Below are positions 39,837 through 51,064 of a stretch of DNA of 64,000 bases, in pieces (the first letter of the stretch is position 1; every line of letters starts with the position of its first letter). A program made the translations under genes and the position numbers. The notes below the pieces were generated by a model that ran no database searches, had not been told where the DNA came from, and saw only the letters and a program-made list of their open reading frames with translations. The stretch is from Agaribacterium sp. ZY112 (lineage in GTDB: Bacteria > Pseudomonadota > Gammaproteobacteria > Pseudomonadales > Cellvibrionaceae): assembly GCF_041346925.1 (NCBI RefSeq), contig NZ_CP166840.1, positions 4,153,001-4,217,000 on the forward strand. Direction: 5' to 3'.

Positions 39837-40133
39837 TTACTCAGCCACTGCAAAGTCAATCTCTTGACCTTCGGCCAAGCTGACATATGCTTTTTTCCAG
39901 TCGCTGCGACGACCCAAACCAAAACGCGTACGCTTGGTTTTACCTTTAACGTTCAACACACGAACCTGTTCAACTTTTACGTCAAACATAAGCTCTACAG
40001 CTGCGCGAACTTCTTGTTTGTTTGCGTCTTTAGCTACTTTGAACACAACCTGATTGGCTAGCTCAGCAACTCGAGTTGTTTTCTCAGAAACAACCGGCGC
40101 AAGAATTATCTTAAACAGACGTGCCTGACTCAT
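39837..40133 (-). CDS. rplW: 50S ribosomal protein L23
   Basis: 98 residues with [20 protein letters not shown] and [20 protein letters not shown]. Docking site for trigger factor and SRP at the tunnel exit. Overlaps rplD by four bases (ATGA), so translation is coupled. Confidence 0.97.
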   Translation of the reverse strand: MSQARLFKIILAPVVSEKTTRVAELANQVVFKVAKDANKQEVRAAVELMFDVKVEQVRVLNVKGKTKRTRFGLGRRSDWKKAYVSLAEGQEIDFAVAE

Positions 40134-40744
40134 ACCAAAGCCTCCTCAAGTTTCTTAAGGGCAGCAACAGTCACCAACACCTTGTCAAAACCGATCAAGC
40201 TAACTGGATCAACACCCTGAATATCACGAACATCAACTTTGTGAAGGTTGCGAGCAGCTAGATACAAGTTTTCTTGTACTTCTTCTGCAACAATCAACAC
40301 ATCGCTAAGATCGTAATCAGCAAGCTTCTGCACAAGAACCTTGGTTTTTGCTTCTTCAAGAGCGAACTCTTCCACAACAACCAAACGCTCTTGACGAGCA
40401 AGCTCAGAAAAAATACTGCGCAATGCTGCGCGATACATTTTCTTATTTAGCTTCTGACTAAAGTCACGAGGTGCAGCAGCAAATGTAACACCACCACTAC
40501 GCCACAATGGACTGCGAATAGTACCAGCACGAGCACGACCAGTACCTTTTTGACGCCATGGCTTTTTACCACCACCACTTACGTCTGAGCGAGACTTTTG
40601 AGCCTTGCTACCCTGACGCGCGCCTGCCGCATAAGCAACAACTGCTTGATGCACCAGGTCTTGATTAAACTCTTTACCGAAGGCTTCATCAGATACAGTA
40701 ACTGTACCGTTTTGACCCTGCGGTGTAGCTATATTGAGTTCCAT
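40130..40744 (-). CDS. rplD: 50S ribosomal protein L4
   Basis: 204 residues with the tunnel loop [20 protein letters not shown] and [20 protein letters not shown]. In E. coli L4 also represses the S10 operon through the rpsJ leader. 39 bases after rplC. Confidence 0.97.
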   Translation of the reverse strand: MELNIATPQGQNGTVTVSDEAFGKEFNQDLVHQAVVAYAAGARQGSKAQKSRSDVSGGGKKPWRQKGTGRARAGTIRSPLWRSGGVTFAAAPRDFSQKLNKKMYRAALRSIFSELARQERLVVVEEFALEEAKTKVLVQKLADYDLSDVLIVAEEVQENLYLAARNLHKVDVRDIQGVDPVSLIGFDKVLVTVAALKKLEEALV

Positions 40745-40783
40745 GGTTAACTCCTAGAACACGAAATCTTTACTTGAGCCCGA

Positions 40784-41425
40784 CTAGGCGTTTTTCAACT
40801 TAACGGCTGGACGAACGATAACGTCGCCACCAGGTGCACCAGGTACCGCACCTTTAACCAACAACAAGCCGCGCTCAGCATCTACGCGAACAACCTCAAG
40901 ATTTTGAACAGTTGTGCGCTCTGCACCCATGTGACCAGCCATCTTCTTGCCTTTAAAAACGCGACCAGGCGTTTGACATTGACCAATCGAACCAGGGGCA
41001 CGATGAGAAAGTGAGTTACCGTGAGTTGCGTCTTGCATATGGAAATTCCAACGCTTAACACCACCCGCGAAACCAGCACCTTTAGAAGTACCAGTTACAT
41101 CAACCTTCTGACCAGACTCAAAGCGCTCAACAGTTAGCGCAGAACCTGACTCAAAAGACTCACCTGCTTCATTTCGAAATTCCCATAGACCACGACCAGC
41201 TTCGGTCTCAGCTTTAGCAAAGTGGCCTGCAGCCGCTTTAACTACGCGAGAAGCACGACGCTCGCCAACAGTAACTTGGATAGCATCATAGCCATCAACA
41301 TCAACTGTTTTTACTTGTGTCACACGGTTAGCTTCAACTTCAATAACCGTTACAGGGATAGACTGACCTTCGTCAGTAAAAATACGTGTCATACCGCTTT
41401 TGCGGCCGACTAAACCGATAGCCAT
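40784..41425 (-). CDS. rplC: 50S ribosomal protein L3
   Basis: 213 residues, [20 protein letters not shown], with [20 protein letters not shown] and [20 protein letters not shown]; Gln near 150 is the PrmB methylation site in relatives. 86 bases after rpsJ. Confidence 0.98.
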   Translation of the reverse strand: MAIGLVGRKSGMTRIFTDEGQSIPVTVIEVEANRVTQVKTVDVDGYDAIQVTVGERRASRVVKAAAGHFAKAETEAGRGLWEFRNEAGESFESGSALTVERFESGQKVDVTGTSKGAGFAGGVKRWNFHMQDATHGNSLSHRAPGSIGQCQTPGRVFKGKKMAGHMGAERTTVQNLEVVRVDAERGLLLVKGAVPGAPGGDVIVRPAVKLKNA

Positions 41426-41511
41426 TTTTTAACCTCTTCGTGTACGGGGCTTTCCCCCATCAATCCGGGACCCGCTATGGCCGCCCATCTCAGAGCGTTA
41501 CACCACGGAAT

Positions 41512-41823
41512 TTAACCCAGACTAATCTGAACCTCTACACCAGCTGCTAGATCCAACTTCATAAGAGCATCTACAGTTTTCTCAGTAGGCTCTACGATGT
41601 CTAGCAAGCGCTTGTACGTGCGAATCTCATACTGATCGCGCGCATCTTTGTTTACATGAGGCGAAACCAACACTGTATAACGCTCTTTACGTGTAGGCAG
41701 TGGAATAGGACCACGAACCTGTGCACCAGTACGCTTGGCAGTATCTACAATTTCCTGAGTGGAAGCGTCAATCAATTTGTGATCAAAAGCTTTCAGACGG
41801 ATCCTGATACGCTGATTTTGCAT
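41512..41823 (-). CDS. rpsJ: 30S ribosomal protein S10
   Basis: 103 residues, [20 protein letters not shown], with [21 protein letters not shown]10 also pairs with NusB in antitermination. First gene of the S10-spc transcript, about 75 bases downstream of the promoter at 41905-41933. Confidence 0.98.
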   Translation of the reverse strand: MQNQRIRIRLKAFDHKLIDASTQEIVDTAKRTGAQVRGPIPLPTRKERYTVLVSPHVNKDARDQYEIRTYKRLLDIVEPTEKTVDALMKLDLAAGVEVQISLG

Positions 41824-41904
41824 CTAAGCTAAACTCCAAAATTCTTTAAAGAACAATCACCTCTGCACAAAAAACAAATACAGGCAGGGCGAAATGAGGG
41901 GCGC

Positions 41905-41933
41905 ATTCTATTGATCAAACATAAGCCTGTCAA
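41905..41933 (-). promoter_or_regulatory. S10 operon promoter
   Basis: Minus strand: perfect -35 TTGACA (41928-41933), 17-base spacer, -10 TAGAAT (41905-41910), then GCGCCCCT. The GC-rich discriminator is typical of promoters under stringent (ppGpp/DksA) control; that control is inference. It lies between the tufA terminator and rpsJ and leaves a leader of about 75 bases, shorter than the E. coli S10 leader. Confidence 0.8.
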
Positions 41934-42008
41934 GCTTAATTCGTACACAATTAGCACAACATGAAAACAGACCAAACAATCGAACCCAACAAGCTCGACG
42001 ACAGGTAC

Positions 42009-42036
42009 AAAAAAGGCCGCTTTAAGCGGCCTTTTT
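42009..42036 (-). terminator. Terminator of the str operon after tufA
   Basis: AAAAAAGGCCGC (42009-42020) and GCGGCCTTTTT (42026-42036) around a TTTAA loop; A and T tracts on both sides make it a strong bidirectional terminator. It starts 18 bases past the tufA stop. Confidence 0.92.
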
Positions 42037-42054
42037 ACGCATCAGATGCCGAGA

Positions 42055-43278
42055 TTAGTCAAGAATCTTAGCAACAACGCCCGCACCAACAGTACGACCA
42101 CCCTCACGGATAGCGAAGCGTAAACCTTCTTCCATCGCGATTGGACAGATCAAGGTAACAGACATTTGAATGTTGTCACCAGGCATTACCATTTCAACAC
42201 CTTCTGGAAGTTCACAAGCACCAGTTACATCAGTAGTACGGAAGTAGAACTGAGGACGGTAGCCTTTGAAGAATGGAGTGTGACGACCACCCTCATCTTT
42301 AGACAACACGTAAACTTCGCCTTCGAACTTGGTGTGAGGAGTGATTGAACCAGGGATCGCAAGAACCTGACCACGCTCAACTTCATCACGCTTAGTACCA
42401 CGAAGAAGAACACCAACGTTCTCACCTGCACGACCTTCGTCAAGCAACTTACGGAACATCTCAACACCAGTACAAGTAGTAGTGGTTGTTTCTTTGATGC
42501 CGATAATTTCAATTTCGTTACCAACATTGATGATACCGCGCTCAACACGACCGGTAACAACAGTACCACGACCAGAGATCGAGAATACGTCTTCAATTGG
42601 CATTAGGAAAGGCTGATCAATTGCACGCTCAGGCTCTGGGATGTACTCATCAAGAGTCTCAACCAACTTCTTAACAGCAGAAGTACCCAACTCATTGTCA
42701 TCTTCACCGTTAAGAGCCATCAATGCAGAACCTGCAATGATAGGCGTGTCATCACCAGGGAACTCATAAGTAGATAGAAGATCACGGATTTCCATGTCTA
42801 CCAACTCAAGCATCTCAGCGTATTCTTCAGAATCAACGCCGCCACAGTCTTCAGCAAGAAGGTCAGCCTTGTTAAGGAATACTACGATGTAAGGAACACC
42901 AACCTGACGTGAAAGCAAGATGTGCTCACGAGTCTGAGGCATAGGACCATCAGTCGCACCACAAACAAGGATAGCGCCATCCATCTGAGCAGCACCAGTA
43001 ATCATGTTTTTAACGTAGTCGGCGTGACCTGGGCAATCTACGTGGGCGTAGTGACGAGTCGGGCTATCGTACTCAACATGCGAAGTTGCGATGGTGATAC
43101 CACGCTCGCGCTCTTCAGGAGCATTATCGATACCAGCAAAGTCAATCGCTTCACCACCCCAAACTTCAGCACAAACACGAGTAAGCGCAGCAGTTAGAGT
43201 TGTTTTACCGTGGTCAACGTGACCAATAGTACCCACGTTAACGTGGGGTTTCGTACGTTCAAAAGTTTCTTTAGCCAT
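42055..43278 (-). CDS. tufA: Elongation factor Tu, copy A (str operon)
   Basis: 407 residues. G1 GHVDHGKT is at 19-26, DCPGH (G3) near 81 and NKAD (G4) at 136-139. EF-Tu-GTP brings aminoacyl-tRNA to the ribosome. The protein is 13 residues longer than E. coli EF-Tu; about ten of these form an insertion after NKAD (about residues 140-153). Nearly identical to the copy at 59120; they differ in the protein only at the last two residues (LD here, IE there). 55 bases after fusA. Confidence 0.98.
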   Translation of the reverse strand: MAKETFERTKPHVNVGTIGHVDHGKTTLTAALTRVCAEVWGGEAIDFAGIDNAPEERERGITIATSHVEYDSPTRHYAHVDCPGHADYVKNMITGAAQMDGAILVCGATDGPMPQTREHILLSRQVGVPYIVVFLNKADLLAEDCGGVDSEEYAEMLELVDMEIRDLLSTYEFPGDDTPIIAGSALMALNGEDDNELGTSAVKKLVETLDEYIPEPERAIDQPFLMPIEDVFSISGRGTVVTGRVERGIINVGNEIEIIGIKETTTTTCTGVEMFRKLLDEGRAGENVGVLLRGTKRDEVERGQVLAIPGSITPHTKFEGEVYVLSKDEGGRHTPFFKGYRPQFYFRTTDVTGACELPEGVEMVMPGDNIQMSVTLICPIAMEEGLRFAIREGGRTVGAGVVAKILD

Positions 43279-43333
43279 TATAGCTTCCTCAAAAAAAACA
43301 GCCCCACGTTTGTTAGGCTGGGATTACAAAGTC

Positions 43334-45439
43334 TTAACCGCCGTGACGGCTAATAATATCATTTGCGACTTTTGCCGGAGCCTCAGCATAACGCTCAAAC
43401 TCCATCGTAAAGGTTGCACGCCCCTGAGTAGCGGAACGCAAGTCAGTTGCGTAACCAAACATCTCAGCAAGCGGTACTTCAGCATTGACGACACGACCAC
43501 TAGGGTTTTCGTCCATACCCTGAATGAGGCCGCGACGACGATTTAAGTCACCCACGACATCACCCATATTTTCTTCCGGCGTTACCACCTCAACCTTCAT
43601 CATCGGCTCAAGCAAAACGGCACTACCCTCATCAGCAAGCTTTTTAGTTGCCATCGAGGCGGCAATTTTAAAGGCCATCTCGTTAGAGTCAACATCATGA
43701 AAGCTTCCATCGTATAAAGTTGCCTTTAACCCCAACAATGGAAAGCCTGCCAACACCCCATTATCCATCTGCCCCTCAATCCCCTTTTCTACAGCGGGGA
43801 TAAACTCTTTAGGCACAGAACCACCGACAATTTCATTTACAAACTCAAGCCCTTCTGCATTCTGATCCTCTGCCGGCTCAAACTTAATGCATACATGACC
43901 ATACTGCCCTTTACCACCACTCTGACGAATAAACTTGCCTTCAATCTCACTGACAGCCGTGATTCGCTCGCGATAAGCCACCTGAGGCTTACCAATATTC
44001 GCCTCAACACTAAACTCACGACGCATGCGATCGACAAGGATATCAAGGTGAAGCTCCCCCATACCCGAAATGATGCACTGACCAGTCTCTTCATCGGTCT
44101 TCACCTTGAAAGACGGATCTTCTTGCGCAAGCTTACCTAACGCAACACTCATTTTTTCCTGATCTGCAGTTGTTCTTGGCTCCACCGCCACGGAAATAAC
44201 AGGCTCCGGAAACTCCATTCGCTCAAGCACAATCTTGCCGTTTTCAGCACAAAGCGTATCACCTGTCGTGACATCTTTAAGACCGATTGCAGCAGCAATA
44301 TCACCTGCCAACACCTCTTTAATCTCTTCTCGGCTGTTCGCATGCATTTGCACCATACGACCAACACGCTCCTTCTTGCCTTTCACCGAGTTATACACCG
44401 CCGTACCCGTCTCAAGCTTACCCGAATAAACACGGAAGAAAGTTAAGGTCCCCACAAAAGGATCAGTTGCAATCTTAAAGGCCAAAGCAGAGAACGGGGC
44501 TTTATCATCGGCTTCGCGAGTAGCAAGCTCTTCCGAGCCCTCAAGATGCCCCTCGATAGCCTTAACCTCAGTAGGCGATGGCAAGTACTCAACAACAGCA
44601 TCAAGCACGGCCTGCACACCCTTATTCTTGAACGCAGAGCCACCCAGCACCGGCACAATTTCACTCGCCAATGTGCGCGCACGTATTCCAGCCTTTATCT
44701 CTTCCTCGCTAAGCTCACCCTCTTCAAGGTACTTATCCATAAGCTCATCATTGGCTTCTGCAGCAGCCTCTACCACCTGCTCATACATAAGCTCACACTC
44801 ATCAGCCATATCAGCAGGAATGTCTGCGTACTCAAAAGTCATACCCTGATCTGATTCATTCCACAAAATAGCTTTTTGCTTAATCAGATCAACCACACCC
44901 TTAAATTCTTCTTCAGCACCAATAGTCATTTGCAAAGCAACAGGATTAGCCCCAAGCCTATCCTTCAACTGCTCAATAACACTGATAAAATCAGCGCCCG
45001 CCCTATCCATTTTATTTACAAAAACCATGCGCGGCACTTCATACTTATTTGCCTGACGCCAAACAGTTTCTGTCTGCGGCTGAACACCGGAAGAACCACA
45101 CAAGACAACAACCGCACCATCAAGCACACGTAAAGAGCGCTCTACCTCAATGGTAAAATCAACATGCCCAGGGGTATCGATGATATTAATACGGTGCTGA
45201 TCAAACTGCTGCTGCATACCCGACCAAAAACAGGTTGTCGCAGCCGATGTAATCGTAATACCCCGCTCCTGCTCCTGCTCCATCCAATCCATAGTTGCCG
45301 CCCCGTCATGCACCTCACCAATCTTGTGAGATAAGCCGGTATAGAACAGCACACGCTCGGTAGTTGTGGTTTTACCAGCATCTACGTGAGCACAAATGCC
45401 AATATTGCGATAGCGAGAGATTGGGGTCTTGCGAGCCAC
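43334..45439 (-). CDS. fusA: Elongation factor G
   Basis: 701 residues. G1 [13 protein letters not shown] is near residue 18, DTPGHVDF near 90 and NKMDRAGAD near 144; domains II-V follow with GGKGQYGHV near 513. It drives translocation with GTP. The start is GTG at 45437-45439 with AAGGA nine bases upstream. 222 bases, including a strong hairpin, separate it from rpsG, unlike the tight E. coli str operon. Confidence 0.98.
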   Translation of the reverse strand: MARKTPISRYRNIGICAHVDAGKTTTTERVLFYTGLSHKIGEVHDGAATMDWMEQEQERGITITSAATTCFWSGMQQQFDQHRINIIDTPGHVDFTIEVERSLRVLDGAVVVLCGSSGVQPQTETVWRQANKYEVPRMVFVNKMDRAGADFISVIEQLKDRLGANPVALQMTIGAEEEFKGVVDLIKQKAILWNESDQGMTFEYADIPADMADECELMYEQVVEAAAEANDELMDKYLEEGELSEEEIKAGIRARTLASEIVPVLGGSAFKNKGVQAVLDAVVEYLPSPTEVKAIEGHLEGSEELATREADDKAPFSALAFKIATDPFVGTLTFFRVYSGKLETGTAVYNSVKGKKERVGRMVQMHANSREEIKEVLAGDIAAAIGLKDVTTGDTLCAENGKIVLERMEFPEPVISVAVEPRTTADQEKMSVALGKLAQEDPSFKVKTDEETGQCIISGMGELHLDILVDRMRREFSVEANIGKPQVAYRERITAVSEIEGKFIRQSGGKGQYGHVCIKFEPAEDQNAEGLEFVNEIVGGSVPKEFIPAVEKGIEGQMDNGVLAGFPLLGLKATLYDGSFHDVDSNEMAFKIAASMATKKLADEGSAVLLEPMMKVEVVTPEENMGDVVGDLNRRRGLIQGMDENPSGRVVNAEVPLAEMFGYATDLRSATQGRATFTMEFERYAEAPAKVANDIISRHGG

Positions 45440-45612
45440 GTTAATAATCCTTGATCACAGAGTTAGTTCAATAAGGCAATTTAACAACACCCTATTAAAT
45501 AAATTTGCACGAGCGCTGACACTCAGAACATTCACTTTCAGAACACTTATCCTCAGCCTTTTTTAGAACTCAAGAACACGTGTTTTGAAAATAAAAGCCG
45601 CTCCTTAAAACG

Positions 45613-45641
45613 CTAAAAGGCAGCCAGTGGCTGCCTTTTAG
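45613..45641 (-). terminator. Strong hairpin between rpsG and fusA
   Basis: CTAAAAGGCAGCC (45613-45625) and GGCTGCCTTTTAG (45629-45641): a perfect 13-bp stem with a three-base loop, with CCTTTTAGCGTTTT on the minus strand. It lies 20 bases after the rpsG stop. It has the form of an intrinsic terminator or attenuator inside the str operon. Confidence 0.75.
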
Positions 45642-45661
45642 TACCAACACAGTAAACTGTA

Positions 45662-46132
45662 TTAGAAACGGAAGTGAGAGAAGGCCTTGTTGGCTTCTGC
45701 CATACGATGCACATCTTCTCTTTTCTTAACAGCGCCGCCTTTGCTTTGCGCTGCATCAACAAGCTCACCAGCCAGACGCTGGGCCATTGATTTCTCACCA
45801 CGACCGCGAGCGTATTCAACCAACCAACGCATGGCTAGCGCTTCACGACGTGAAGGACGAACCTCAACAGGAACTTGGTAAGTTGCACCACCCACACGGC
45901 GAGATTTAACCTCAACCAATGGAGCAATATTTTCCAAAGCCTCTGCAAACACTTCAAGCGCTTCTTTATCTTGCTTCTGCGCAACTAAATCAAGTGCACC
46001 ATATACAATGCGCTCTGCTACAGATTTCTTACCACTAATCATTACGTGGTTCATAAATTTCGCCAGAGTCACGTTGTTAAACTTCGGATCTGGCAGAATT
46101 TCGCGTTTCGCGACAACTCTTCTTCTAGGCAT
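45662..46132 (-). CDS. rpsG: 30S ribosomal protein S7
   Basis: 156 residues, [20 protein letters not shown], with [20 protein letters not shown]. Nucleates the 30S head; in E. coli it represses the distal str genes from the rpsL-rpsG spacer. 91 bases after rpsL. Confidence 0.98.
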   Translation of the reverse strand: MPRRRVVAKREILPDPKFNNVTLAKFMNHVMISGKKSVAERIVYGALDLVAQKQDKEALEVFAEALENIAPLVEVKSRRVGGATYQVPVEVRPSRREALAMRWLVEYARGRGEKSMAQRLAGELVDAAQSKGGAVKKREDVHRMAEANKAFSHFRF

Positions 46133-46223
46133 ATCTGCTCTCTCTATTCAGGTTACTCTGAGACGTCTTGATCAGGAGCCTAAGACCCCAGCCAAGCTTG
46201 CTCAGCCTTACTGAAAATAATTT

Positions 46224-46595
46224 TTACTTAGGACGCTTGGCACCGTACTTAGAACGACGCTGACGACGGTCTGCAACACCAGAGGTGTCTAATGAACCGC
46301 GCACAGTGTGGTAACGCACACCAGGCAAATCCTTCACACGTCCACCGCGAATAAGAACAACACTGTGCTCTTGTAGGTTGTGACCTTCACCACCGATATA
46401 GGAAGTGACTTCAAAACCACTGGTCAAACGCACACGACATACCTTACGCAAAGCCGAGTTAGGCTTTTTAGGGGTAGTAGTGTAAACGCGAGTACAAACA
46501 CCACGACGCTGAGGGCAAGCCTCCAACGCAGGAACGGTGCTCTTCTTCACAACACGTTTGCGCGGCTTACGGACCAACTGATTGATCGTTGCCAT
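46224..46595 (-). CDS. rpsL: 30S ribosomal protein S12
   Basis: 123 residues. The decoding-site loops [12 protein letters not shown] (Lys43) and [13 protein letters not shown] (Lys88) are both wild-type, so streptomycin sensitivity at S12 is expected. First gene of the str operon, behind the promoter at 46697-46725. Confidence 0.98.
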   Translation of the reverse strand: MATINQLVRKPRKRVVKKSTVPALEACPQRRGVCTRVYTTTPKKPNSALRKVCRVRLTSGFEVTSYIGGEGHNLQEHSVVLIRGGRVKDLPGVRYHTVRGSLDTSGVADRRQRRSKYGAKRPK

Positions 46596-46696
46596 TAAAT
46601 GATTACTCCAATTTGCCTTTCACAAGGCAGGTTTCAAGATTACGTTTTCTTTAAACTTAGCGTGAAGACGCAAAAGCCGTAGGAAACGGGTGGCGC

Positions 46697-46725
46697 ATTG
46701 TATAGATGCCACCCAAACGAGTCAA
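46697..46725 (-). promoter_or_regulatory. str operon promoter (rpsL)
   Basis: Minus strand: -35 TTGACT (46720-46725), 17-base spacer, -10 TACAAT (46697-46702), then GCGCC. The -35 begins with the last three bases of the 12-bp hairpin arm that follows rpoC. A leader of about 95 bases to rpsL results. The AATGCGCC around the -10 is shared with the S10 promoter. Confidence 0.78.
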
Positions 46726-46760
46726 CTAATAGACGCTAGTTCACCAAGGTCTATTAGTTG
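46723..46760 (-). terminator. Hairpin directly after rpoC
   Basis: CAACTAATAGAC (46723-46734) and GTCTATTAGTTG (46749-46760) form a perfect 12-bp stem with a 14-base loop, 8 bases before the rpoC stop on the map. No T-tract follows, so it may be an mRNA 3'-end stabiliser or a Rho-assisted stop more than a simple intrinsic terminator. Confidence 0.55.
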
Positions 46761-46767
46761 GTTTCGC

Positions 46768-49700
46768 TTAACTGCTAGATTTAAGTGCAGCAGTTAGAGC
46801 GTGTTCGATTTCTTCTGCACTAACGGTGTCAGTCGAAGGAACCTGAGCCTCTGCTTTCGCACGACGCTCATTATGATAAGCCAAACCGGTACCTGCTGGG
46901 ATCAAACGACCAACAACTACGTTCTCTTTCAGGCCACGTAAGTTATCAATACGCCCAGTTACCGCAGCCTCGGTTAATACGCGAGTGGTCTCCTGGAATG
47001 ATGCCGCAGAGATAAAGCTCTCTGTCGCCAATGACGCCTTGGTAATACCAAGTAATTGACGATCAAAAGTGGCTGGGGCATTGCCGTCAACACGCAGCTT
47101 TTCGTTAGCACCAAGAACCTTGGCGTACTCAACCTGCTCACCTTTAACAAACTCACTGTCACCCATAGAGGTGATTTCAGCTTTACGTAGCATCTGACGA
47201 ACAATAACTTCAATGTGCTTATCGTTAATTTTTACACCCTGTAGACGGTAAACATCTTGGATTTCATTAACAATGTAGTTAGTAAGCGCCTCGACACCTT
47301 TCAAGCGCAAGATATCATGAGGATTACTAGGCCCCTCAGATACTACCTCACCCTTAGTTACCGTCTCACCCTCAAACACAGTCAACTGACGATGTTTAGG
47401 AATCAGCACTTCGTAATGAGTGCTACCATCTGCCAAAGGCTGACCATCAGCAGGAGTGATAACCAAACGACGCTTACCTTTTGTTTCCTTACCAAAACTT
47501 ACGATACCCGAGACTTCAGCAAGAATACTTGGCTCTTTAGGCTTACGAGCTTCAAACAAGTCAGCTACGCGTGGTAGACCACCTGTGATGTCTCGTGTCT
47601 TAGAACCTTCCTGAGGAATACGCGCAATTACGTCACCAATTTTAATGTCGTCACCATCGCTCAACATTAAGATTGCCTTAGGTGGCAATAAGTAGTGAGC
47701 AGGCTGCTTGGTATTACCCAAGGTCACCTCATTACCGTTTGCATCTACCAAGGTCACAGCTGGTTTCAAATCTTTACCTGCCGCGGGACGCTCACCAGTA
47801 TCCATAACTTCAAGCGAGCTTAAACCAGTTAAGTCATCCGTTTGCTTACGCACAGACAAGCCATCTTCAGCACCACTTAAGGCTACTCGACCATCCACTT
47901 CCGTTACGATTGGATGCGTATGTGGATCCCACTTAGCAACAATAGAGCCACCAGTCACTTCTTGACCGTCTTGTACTGAAATTACAGCACCATAAGGAAG
48001 CTTATAACGCTCACGCTCACGACCTGCACTATCAGCAACACTCAATTCACCAGAACGGCTAACCGCTACTAGGCAACCATCTGCACGAGTCACCGTTTTG
48101 ATGTTGTGCAAACGAACTTTACCGTCTTGACGCACTTCTACGCTATCTGCCGCAGACGCTCGTGATGCCGCACCACCAATGTGGAAGGTACGCATAGTAA
48201 GCTGTGTACCCGGCTCACCAATTGATTGAGCAGCAATAACACCCACAGCTTCACCTTGGTTAACACGGTGACCACGAGCCAAATCACGGCCGTAACACTG
48301 AGAACAAATACCGTATTTTGCTTCACAAGTTACAGGAGAGCGTACGACAACCTCATCAACCGCCATCTCTTCGAAGCGCTCAACCCATGCTTCATCGATA
48401 AGAGTGCCCGCTGGAATAAGAATTTCATCAGAATCGTTTTTAACGATGTCACGTGCAACAACACGACCAAGGATACGATCACCCAAGGTTTCAATGATGT
48501 CACCACCCTCGATCACAGGCGTCATGGTCATACCTGCATCAGTGCCACAATCAACAGAGGTAACAACCAAATCCTGAGCAACATCAACAAGACGTCGAGT
48601 TAGATAACCCGAATTCGCTGTTTTAAGTGCGGTATCCGCCAAACCTTTACGAGCACCGTGAGTCGAGATGAAGTACTGAAGTACGTTCAAACCTTCACGG
48701 AAATTTGCAACGATTGGCGTTTCAATAATTGAGCCGTCTGGACGAGCCATTAGACCACGCATACCAGCCAGCTGACGAATCTGAGCTTGTGAACCACGAG
48801 CACCAGAATCAGCGTACATAAATACCGAGTTGAATGACGCTTGCTCACCCTCAGTACCGTCTTTTTGTATAACGGCTTCTTTAGAAATACCTTCCATCAT
48901 TGACTTGGTGACAAGGTCATTGGCACGCGACCAAATATCGATAACCTTGTTGTATTTCTCACCCTGAGTTACAAGACCTGAAGCAAACTGACTTTCGATC
49001 TCTTTAACTTCACCTTCAGCACTGTCGATAATCTGGGTTTTTTCAGCTGGAATCTCAAAGTCATTAACACCAATCGATGAGCCTGACTTAGTTGAGAAGG
49101 CGTAACCCATGTACATCAATTGGTCAGCAAAGATAACCGTTTCTTTAAGGCCAACTTGACGATAACAGAAGTTAATTAGACCTGAGACCGCCTTCTTAAC
49201 AAGGTCCTTGTTAACCATGTCAAAAGGGATACCAGCCGGTACAATTTCCCAGAAAAGAACACGACCTACTGTTGTATCTACAACACGGGTGATTTCGTCT
49301 TTTTCGCCATCTTCACGAATACTGTATTCGGTGATACGACATTTAATTTTAGCTTGCAGACCAACCTGACCACCGTAGTAAGCACGGCTTACTTCGTTTG
49401 CATCAGAAAACATCATGCCTTCACCAAGATCATTAATACGATCACGGCTCATCCAGTACAAACCAAGTACAACGTCCTGTGACGGCACAATAATTGGTTC
49501 ACCCGATGCAGGGGATAAGATGTTGTTAGTCGACATCATCAATGCACGCGCTTCCAACTGAGCTTCCAGTGTCAACGGTACGTGAACAGCCATTTGGTCA
49601 CCATCGAAGTCAGCGTTATACGCCGCACAAACGAGTGGGTGAAGCTGTAGCGCTTTACCTTCAATCAAAACCGGCTCAAACGCCTGAATACCCAAACGGT

Positions 49701-50988
49701 GAAGAGTTGGTGCACGGTTAAGCAATACAGGATGCTCACGAATCACCTCATCGAGGATATCCCATACGATGGCCTCTTCACGCTCGACCATTTTCTTAGC
49801 GGCTTTAATCGTAGTCGCCAAGCCTCGATGCTCTAACTTAGAAAAGATAAAGGGTTTAAATAGCTCTAATGCCATCTTCTTAGGAAGACCACACTGATGT
49901 AGGCGCAATTCAGGACCAGATACAATTACAGTACGACCCGAGTAGTCAACACGCTTACCAAGTAGGTTTTGACGGAAACGACCTTGCTTACCCTTGATCA
50001 TATCGGCAAGTGATTTTAAAGGGCGCTTGTTAGAACCAGTAATTGCACGACCGCGGCGGCCGTTATCAAGCAAGGCATCAACCGACTCTTGCAACATACG
50101 CTTTTCATTGCGCACGATGATATCAGGCGCATTAAGGTCAAGAAGACGCTTCAAACGGTTATTACGGTTAATCACACGACGGTAAAGATCATTTAGATCC
50201 GAAGTCGCAAAACGACCACCATCTAGTGGAACCAATGGACGAAGATCAGGCGGAAGCACAGGAAGCACTTCAAGTACCATCCACTCAGGCTTATTGCCAC
50301 TCAAGAAAAAGGCTTCAAGCAACTTCAAACGCTTACTCAATTTCTTGATTTTAGTTTCTGAGTTAGTTTGTGGAATCTCTTCACGCAGGCGCTGAACTTC
50401 ACTCTCTAAGTGAATATCCATAATAAGTGCTTTAATTGCCTCAGCACCCATCTTGGCTTCAAACTCGTCGCCAAACTCTTCCATCGCTTCGTAGTACTGC
50501 TCATCTGTCAGTAACTGACCGCGCTCTAGGGTAGTCATACCCGGCTCGGTAACCACGTAGCTTTCAAAATATAAGACACGCTCAATTGAGCGTAAAGTCA
50601 TATCTAGCAACAAACCAATACGGCTAGGCAGTGACTTCAAAAACCAAATGTGAGCAACAGGGCTGGCAAGCTCGATGTGGCCCATACGGTCACGACGAAC
50701 TTTTGTTAAAGTAACTTCAACGCCACATTTTTCACAAATAATACCGCGATGCTTCATGCGCTTGTATTTGCCACACAAACATTCATAGTCTTTTACAGGA
50801 CCAAAAATCTTGGCGCAAAACAGGCCGTCACGCTCAGGCTTGAAGGTACGGTAGTTAATAGTTTCAGGCTTTTTTACTTCACCAAAAGACCAAGAGCGGA
50901 TCATTTCTGGTGAAGCCAGGCCGATGCGAATTCCGTCGAATTCCATCGTTTGACCCTGGTTTTTAATTAGATTCAGTAAGTCTTTCAA
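46768..50988 (-). CDS. rpoC: RNA polymerase beta-prime subunit
   Basis: 1406 residues. N-terminal zinc site [20 protein letters not shown] near 70-88, active-site magnesium loop [12 protein letters not shown] near 460, bridge helix and trigger loop region with [11 protein letters not shown] near 935, and the second zinc site ([16 protein letters not shown]) near 890. Length and domain order match gammaproteobacterial RpoC. 76 bases after rpoB. Confidence 0.98.
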   Translation of the reverse strand: MKDLLNLIKNQGQTMEFDGIRIGLASPEMIRSWSFGEVKKPETINYRTFKPERDGLFCAKIFGPVKDYECLCGKYKRMKHRGIICEKCGVEVTLTKVRRDRMGHIELASPVAHIWFLKSLPSRIGLLLDMTLRSIERVLYFESYVVTEPGMTTLERGQLLTDEQYYEAMEEFGDEFEAKMGAEAIKALIMDIHLESEVQRLREEIPQTNSETKIKKLSKRLKLLEAFFLSGNKPEWMVLEVLPVLPPDLRPLVPLDGGRFATSDLNDLYRRVINRNNRLKRLLDLNAPDIIVRNEKRMLQESVDALLDNGRRGRAITGSNKRPLKSLADMIKGKQGRFRQNLLGKRVDYSGRTVIVSGPELRLHQCGLPKKMALELFKPFIFSKLEHRGLATTIKAAKKMVEREEAIVWDILDEVIREHPVLLNRAPTLHRLGIQAFEPVLIEGKALQLHPLVCAAYNADFDGDQMAVHVPLTLEAQLEARALMMSTNNILSPASGEPIIVPSQDVVLGLYWMSRDRINDLGEGMMFSDANEVSRAYYGGQVGLQAKIKCRITEYSIREDGEKDEITRVVDTTVGRVLFWEIVPAGIPFDMVNKDLVKKAVSGLINFCYRQVGLKETVIFADQLMYMGYAFSTKSGSSIGVNDFEIPAEKTQIIDSAEGEVKEIESQFASGLVTQGEKYNKVIDIWSRANDLVTKSMMEGISKEAVIQKDGTEGEQASFNSVFMYADSGARGSQAQIRQLAGMRGLMARPDGSIIETPIVANFREGLNVLQYFISTHGARKGLADTALKTANSGYLTRRLVDVAQDLVVTSVDCGTDAGMTMTPVIEGGDIIETLGDRILGRVVARDIVKNDSDEILIPAGTLIDEAWVERFEEMAVDEVVVRSPVTCEAKYGICSQCYGRDLARGHRVNQGEAVGVIAAQSIGEPGTQLTMRTFHIGGAASRASAADSVEVRQDGKVRLHNIKTVTRADGCLVAVSRSGELSVADSAGRERERYKLPYGAVISVQDGQEVTGGSIVAKWDPHTHPIVTEVDGRVALSGAEDGLSVRKQTDDLTGLSSLEVMDTGERPAAGKDLKPAVTLVDANGNEVTLGNTKQPAHYLLPPKAILMLSDGDDIKIGDVIARIPQEGSKTRDITGGLPRVADLFEARKPKEPSILAEVSGIVSFGKETKGKRRLVITPADGQPLADGSTHYEVLIPKHRQLTVFEGETVTKGEVVSEGPSNPHDILRLKGVEALTNYIVNEIQDVYRLQGVKINDKHIEVIVRQMLRKAEITSMGDSEFVKGEQVEYAKVLGANEKLRVDGNAPATFDRQLLGITKASLATESFISAASFQETTRVLTEAAVTGRIDNLRGLKENVVVGRLIPAGTGLAYHNERRAKAEAQVPSTDTVSAEEIEHALTAALKSSS

Positions 50989-51064
50989 GGTAAGTCCTCT
51001 AGCTTAACGCTGATTATCGGGCTGCTAAAAAGCTGCAGCCCACCTTAAGTCAAATACAAATGGA

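Noticed and set aside
42225..42596. Leu/Val-rich frame inside tufA, repeated in tufB at 59290
   Set aside because: An out-of-frame shadow of EF-Tu, repeated only because the two tuf genes are duplicates.
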